NCBI RefSeq assembly: GCF_007981265.1
Contig: NZ_CP034363.1
Coordinates: forward strand, 1,612,001 to 1,676,000
Origin: Pantoea sp. CCBC3-3-1
GTDB taxonomy: Bacteria > Pseudomonadota > Gammaproteobacteria > Enterobacterales > Enterobacteriaceae
DNA: 64,000 bases
Direction: 5' to 3'
Part shown: one piece after another, positions 61,162 through 64,000 of the stretch
Layout: every line of letters begins with the position of its first letter
Numbering within the stretch: the stretch's first letter is position 1
The notes under the pieces: model-generated
Told to the model about the DNA's origin: nothing
Databases searched by the model: none
The model's input: only the letters and a program-made list of their open reading frames with translations
Program-made: the position numbers and the translations under genes

Positions 61162-61818
61162 TTAATTACTGCGGGACATACCGAGAATGCTCAGCAGACT
61201 GACAAAGATGTTATAGAGAGAAACATAAAGGCTAACGGTAGCGCGAATATAGTTGGTTTCGCCGCCGTGAATGATGTTGCTGGTTTCCCACAGGATAGCG
61301 CCAGAGGAGAACAGAACAAACATTACGCTGATGGCCAGGTGCAGCGCCGGAATATGCAGGAACAGATTAGCGACGACGGCAACTAACAGCACAACGAAGC
61401 CCGCCATCATCATCCCGCCAAGGAAGGACATATCTTTGCGGGTCGTCAGTACATAGGCGGAGCAGCAGAAAAACACCAGCGCCGTGCCGCCGAGCGCCAT
61501 ACCAATTACATCGCCCATCCCGGCTGAAAGCAGCGTATTAAGGATGGGCCCCAGGCTGTAACCTAAAAAGCCGGTAAAGGCGAAGGCCGCTAAAATACCG
61601 GCCGGACTGTCAGCCAGACGATACGTTAAGAACATCAGGCCATAAAAGCCCGCCAGCATCAGAAGCAGGCCCGGCGCGGGGAGGGCGAATACGGTACTGA
61701 GCGTGGCGGTGACCGCAGAGAAAGCCAGCGTCAGGCCCAGCAAAAAATAGGTATTACGCAAAACTTTGTGGGTTGAAAGCAACGAACGTTCGCGTGTGCT
61801 TGATACAATGCGTTCCAT
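61162..61818 (-). CDS. yccA: BAX inhibitor-1 family inner membrane protein YccA
   Basis: YccA is a seven-helix inner-membrane protein that is a slow substrate and modulator of the protease FtsH, protecting SecY when translocons jam. The 218-residue protein (E. coli 219) begins [25 protein letters not shown] and has seven hydrophobic segments, with [27 protein letters not shown] and the terminal [21 protein letters not shown] conserved. A long intergenic region then leads to serT. Confidence 0.96.
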   Translation of the reverse strand: MERIVSSTRERSLLSTHKVLRNTYFLLGLTLAFSAVTATLSTVFALPAPGLLLMLAGFYGLMFLTYRLADSPAGILAAFAFTGFLGYSLGPILNTLLSAGMGDVIGMALGGTALVFFCCSAYVLTTRKDMSFLGGMMMAGFVVLLVAVVANLFLHIPALHLAISVMFVLFSSGAILWETSNIIHGGETNYIRATVSLYVSLYNIFVSLLSILGMSRSN

Positions 61819-61993
61819 AAAATGCCTCTCAGGGTCATCAGAATAGCAGTGAGAATAAGGAGCGAGGCGGAGCGGGGGAAGACGTTTTACCCTTCTTTAC
61901 TCGTTATGCCGCTGCTTTTGTGAGTAAGTTGGCGTTAATAGCAGCAAAAGAATCTTAATTGGTTGTTTATTCAGCAGTCGAATCAAAACCCAC

Positions 61994-62022
61994 TTTACAT
62001 CGTGAAAGAGGATGTTTATAGT
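61994..62022 (+). promoter_or_regulatory. Promoter of the first serT copy
   Basis: TTTACA (61994-61999), 17 bases, TATAGT (62017-62022), followed by a GC-containing discriminator before the tRNA at 62035. The pattern fits a strong sigma-70 promoter; the start point is not known. Confidence 0.6.
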
Positions 62023-62033
62023 TCGCCTCATTG

Positions 62034-62122
<89 letters not shown>

Positions 62123-62130
62123 TCAAATTT

Positions 62131-62163
62131 AACGGGTCAGCGAAAGCTGGCCCGTTTTGCTTT
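62131..62163 (+). terminator. Terminator after first serT
   Basis: AACGGGTCAGC / GCTGGCCCGTT with a GAAA loop (one G-T pair), ending TTTTGCTTT. Part of the 132-base duplicated unit. Confidence 0.9.
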
Positions 62164-62190
62164 GTGCTTCAGCAAACTCGCTGATAACAT

Positions 62191-62285
62191 TTCTGCTTCT
62201 GCTTCTGCTTCTGCTTCTGCTTCTGCTTCTGCTTCTGCTTCTGCTTCTGCTTCTGCTTCTGCTTCTGCTTCTGCTTCTGCTTCTG
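62191..62285 (+). repeat. Hexanucleotide tandem repeat (TTCTGC)n
   Basis: TTCTGC is repeated 15 times without error (62191-62280) and continues as TTCTG to 62285. It begins about 30 bases after the first serT terminator. Such an array is expected to change in copy number by replication slippage. Confidence 0.97.
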
Positions 62286-62406
62286 AAACTTATCCGTTTT
62301 CCAGCCTGTTCCGGTCGTTTTTTCAGCGCAGGTGGCGTGTTTCCGAACAAATTGCTCAAATAATGAATAAAAGCACCTAAATTCAATAAAATAGGTAATA
62401 TTTTGC

Positions 62407-62435
62407 TTGGCAAGCTTCACTCCATCCCCTATACT
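62407..62435 (+). promoter_or_regulatory. Promoter of the second serT copy
   Basis: TTGGCA (62407-62412), 17 bases, TATACT (62430-62435), then GCGCGCC, a GC-rich discriminator typical of stringently controlled stable RNA promoters. The leader to the tRNA at 62491 would be about 50 bases. Confidence 0.75.
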
Positions 62436-62489
62436 GCGCGCCATCAGTTACCCAAGACGTTTCAACAAGCGTTGTAGCTGATAAAAGTG

Positions 62490-62578
<89 letters not shown>

Positions 62579-62586
62579 TCAAATTT

Positions 62587-62619
62587 AACGGGTCAGCGAA
62601 AGCTGGCCCGTTTTGCTTT
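62587..62619 (+). terminator. Terminator after second serT
   Basis: Same GAAA-capped hairpin and T-rich tail as after the first copy. Confidence 0.9.
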
Positions 62620-62878
62620 CTGCCCAGTCATTTTTATTCCGGCTTCGTTTGGAGAGATGATTAGAGCATTCCTAAACATCCTGTTTCTTTTCAAACTCCT
62701 GATGCGTCTCAACCGCAAAGGCGATAGTCTGCTATATTCTCAACACTAATGACTGACCCTATACCTGGCCTGTTTTCCAGACATGCCGTTGCCGTCTCAG
62801 TGTGGGTGTGGGCCTTGTTCCTGTCATATCACCATTTCGAGGCCGGGTGATTTACCCTTGAATCAATGGAAAAAACAC
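62620..62878 (+). promoter_or_regulatory. agp upstream region
   Basis: 259 bases without a gene. A -10-like TATATT lies at 62733-62738, which would give a leader of about 135 bases containing short inverted repeats (TCACC/GGTGA and GGGT/ACCC near 62829-62857) just before the start codon. No known riboswitch is recognised. Confidence 0.4.
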
Positions 62879-64000
62879 ATGATTAAAAAGTATAGTCTCT
62901 GCGCGTTAGCGGTTTGCTCGGCACTTTCCGGGATCACAGCCTATGCAGCCGACGACAATTATCAGCTTGAGCAAGTGTTAATGATGAGTCGCCATAATCT
63001 CCGCGCGCCCCTGGCTGATAACGGCAGCGTCCTTGCTCAGGCTACGAAAAAAAACTGGCCGCAGTGGGATGTCCCGGGTGGACAGCTCACAACGAAAGGC
63101 GGCGTGCTGGAAGTGTACATGGGGCGTTATACCCGTGAATGGCTGGCGCAGCAGGGATTGGTGAAAGAGGGTGAATGCCCAACCAGCGATGATATTTATG
63201 CCTATGCCAACAGCCTGCAACGCACCGTAGCGACCGCGCAGTTCTTTATCACCGGCGCTTTCCCTGGCTGTGATATCCCTGTTTCTCACCAGGATGAAAT
63301 GGGAACCATGGATCCGGTCTTTAATCCCGTTATCACTGATGGCAGTGAAGCCTTTAATAAGCAGGCGCTGACGGCCATGAACAGCGCAGCTGAAAAACTG
63401 TCGTTGAAGCCAGCGTTTCAGCGTCTTGAAAAAATCATCGACTATAAAAATGCGCCAGCCTGTAATGGTAAAAAACAGTGCGATCTCTCCAGCGATAACC
63501 AGAACCAGTTTAGCGCCGAAAACGGCAAAGAGCCTGGCGTTACTGGCCCGCTAAAAATCGGTAACTCGCTGGTCGATGCCTTTACCCTGCAATATTATGA
63601 AGGCTTGCCAATGGAGCAGGTTGCCTGGGGGCAGATCAAGACGCCAGAGCAGTGGAAAGAGCTGTCGGCCATCAAAAATGGCTATCAGGATACGCTGTTT
63701 ACCTCGCCTGACGTTGCCCGTGATGTCGCCGCACCGTTAGTCGACTACATCCGCAGCATGCTGGTGGATGAAGACAAGGCAACGGCACCCAAAGTCACGT
63801 TAATGGTTGGTCACGACTCCAATATTGCTTCCTTACTTACCGCGCTGGATTTCAAAGCGTACACGTTGCCCGATCAAAATGAGCGCACGCCAATTGGCGG
63901 CATGATTCAGTTCCAGCGCTGGCACGACAAGAAAAATAATCAGGAGCTGGTAAAAGTCGAGTACGTTTATCAAAGCAGCGAACAGCTTCGTGACGCCACG
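62879..64000 (+). CDS. agp: Glucose-1-phosphatase, N-terminal part (runs off the right edge)
   Basis: Agp is a periplasmic histidine acid phosphatase that releases glucose from glucose-1-phosphate. 374 codons are open from ATG 62879 to the window end with no stop. A signal peptide ([23 protein letters not shown]) precedes [21 protein letters not shown], the phosphohistidine motif (RHNLRAP, with Asn where general family members have Gly). [15 protein letters not shown] near residue 310 holds the second catalytic HD. PFAMILY features match E. coli Agp (413 residues), so about 40 residues are missing beyond the edge. Confidence 0.95.
   Translation, partial: MIKKYSLCALAVCSALSGITAYAADDNYQLEQVLMMSRHNLRAPLADNGSVLAQATKKNWPQWDVPGGQLTTKGGVLEVYMGRYTREWLAQQGLVKEGECPTSDDIYAYANSLQRTVATAQFFITGAFPGCDIPVSHQDEMGTMDPVFNPVITDGSEAFNKQALTAMNSAAEKLSLKPAFQRLEKIIDYKNAPACNGKKQCDLSSDNQNQFSAENGKEPGVTGPLKIGNSLVDAFTLQYYEGLPMEQVAWGQIKTPEQWKELSAIKNGYQDTLFTSPDVARDVAAPLVDYIRSMLVDEDKATAPKVTLMVGHDSNIASLLTALDFKAYTLPDQNERTPIGGMIQFQRWHDKKNNQELVKVEYVYQSSEQLRDAT

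Larger units (their letters stand above)
62164..62487. other. Spacer between the two serT copies
   Basis: 324 bases with no supported gene. Holds 15 copies of a hexanucleotide repeat and, towards the second tRNA, a separate strong promoter. Frames through the repeat are open only because the hexamer has no stop codon. Confidence 0.8.

Noticed and set aside
62129..62413. Open frames through the hexanucleotide repeat (Ser-Ala, Leu and Arg-Ser or Gln-Lys repeats on both strands)
   Set aside because: They exist only because TTCTGC has no stop in any frame. Several start at TTG or inside the tRNA terminator, none has a ribosome site, and no non-repeat part resembles a known protein.

Overview
This 64 kb window is a chromosomal core segment of an enterobacterium (Enterobacterales). 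Nearly every protein is recognisable as the orthologue of an Escherichia coli gene from the 20-23 minute region, in the same order, but divergent enough to suggest Erwiniaceae (Erwinia/Pantoea) rather than E. coli or Salmonella; the genus is an inference. Genes are tightly packed and no prophage, insertion sequence, CRISPR array or restriction/defence island is visible. I find no clearly new multi-gene system; the least ordinary place is the duplicated serT region near the right end.

Layout. 1-2.5 kb: end of cmk, rpsA, ihfB (nucleotide metabolism, ribosomal protein S1, IHF beta). 2.7-10 kb: comEC-like gene, then msbA-lpxK (lipid A flipping and 4'-kinase), ycaQ (DNA glycosylase), ycaR-kdsB (Kdo activation). 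10-21 kb: ycbJ, elyC, then cmoM-mukF-mukE-mukB (tRNA modification plus the MukBEF condensin). 19-22.5 kb: ldtD, mepK, gloC (peptidoglycan 3-3 crosslink formation, its cleavage, and a glyoxalase II). 22.5-28 kb: aspC, an OmpF-type porin, asnS, pncB on the minus strand. 28-35 kb: pepN, then the complete ssuEADCB sulfonate operon on the minus strand. 35.8-46.3 kb: pyrD, zapC, ycbX, rlmL, uup, pqiABC. 46.5-52.6 kb: rmf, fabA, lonH (ycbZ), matP, ompA, sulA, sxy. 52.6-61.8 kb: yccS-yccF, helD, yccT, yccU, hspQ, rlmI, acyP, tusE, yccA. 62-64 kb: two identical tRNA-Ser(UGA) genes separated by a 15-copy hexanucleotide repeat, then agp, cut by the window end.

Functionally the window is rich in envelope genes (msbA, lpxK, kdsB, elyC, ldtD, mepK, porin, pqiABC, ompA, yccS) and chromosome/division genes (mukFEB, matP, zapC, sulA, ihfB). 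Several control elements can be read directly: a LexA box before sulA, a PurR box before pyrD, FadR- and FabR-type sites before fabA, a sigma-32 promoter before hspQ, OmpR-like and MicF-target sequences before the porin, and a conserved ompA promoter. Compared with the E. coli order as I remember it, mgsA (between helD and yccT), the elf/ycb fimbrial operon (between ssuE and pyrD) and the hya/app block (between serT and agp) are absent.
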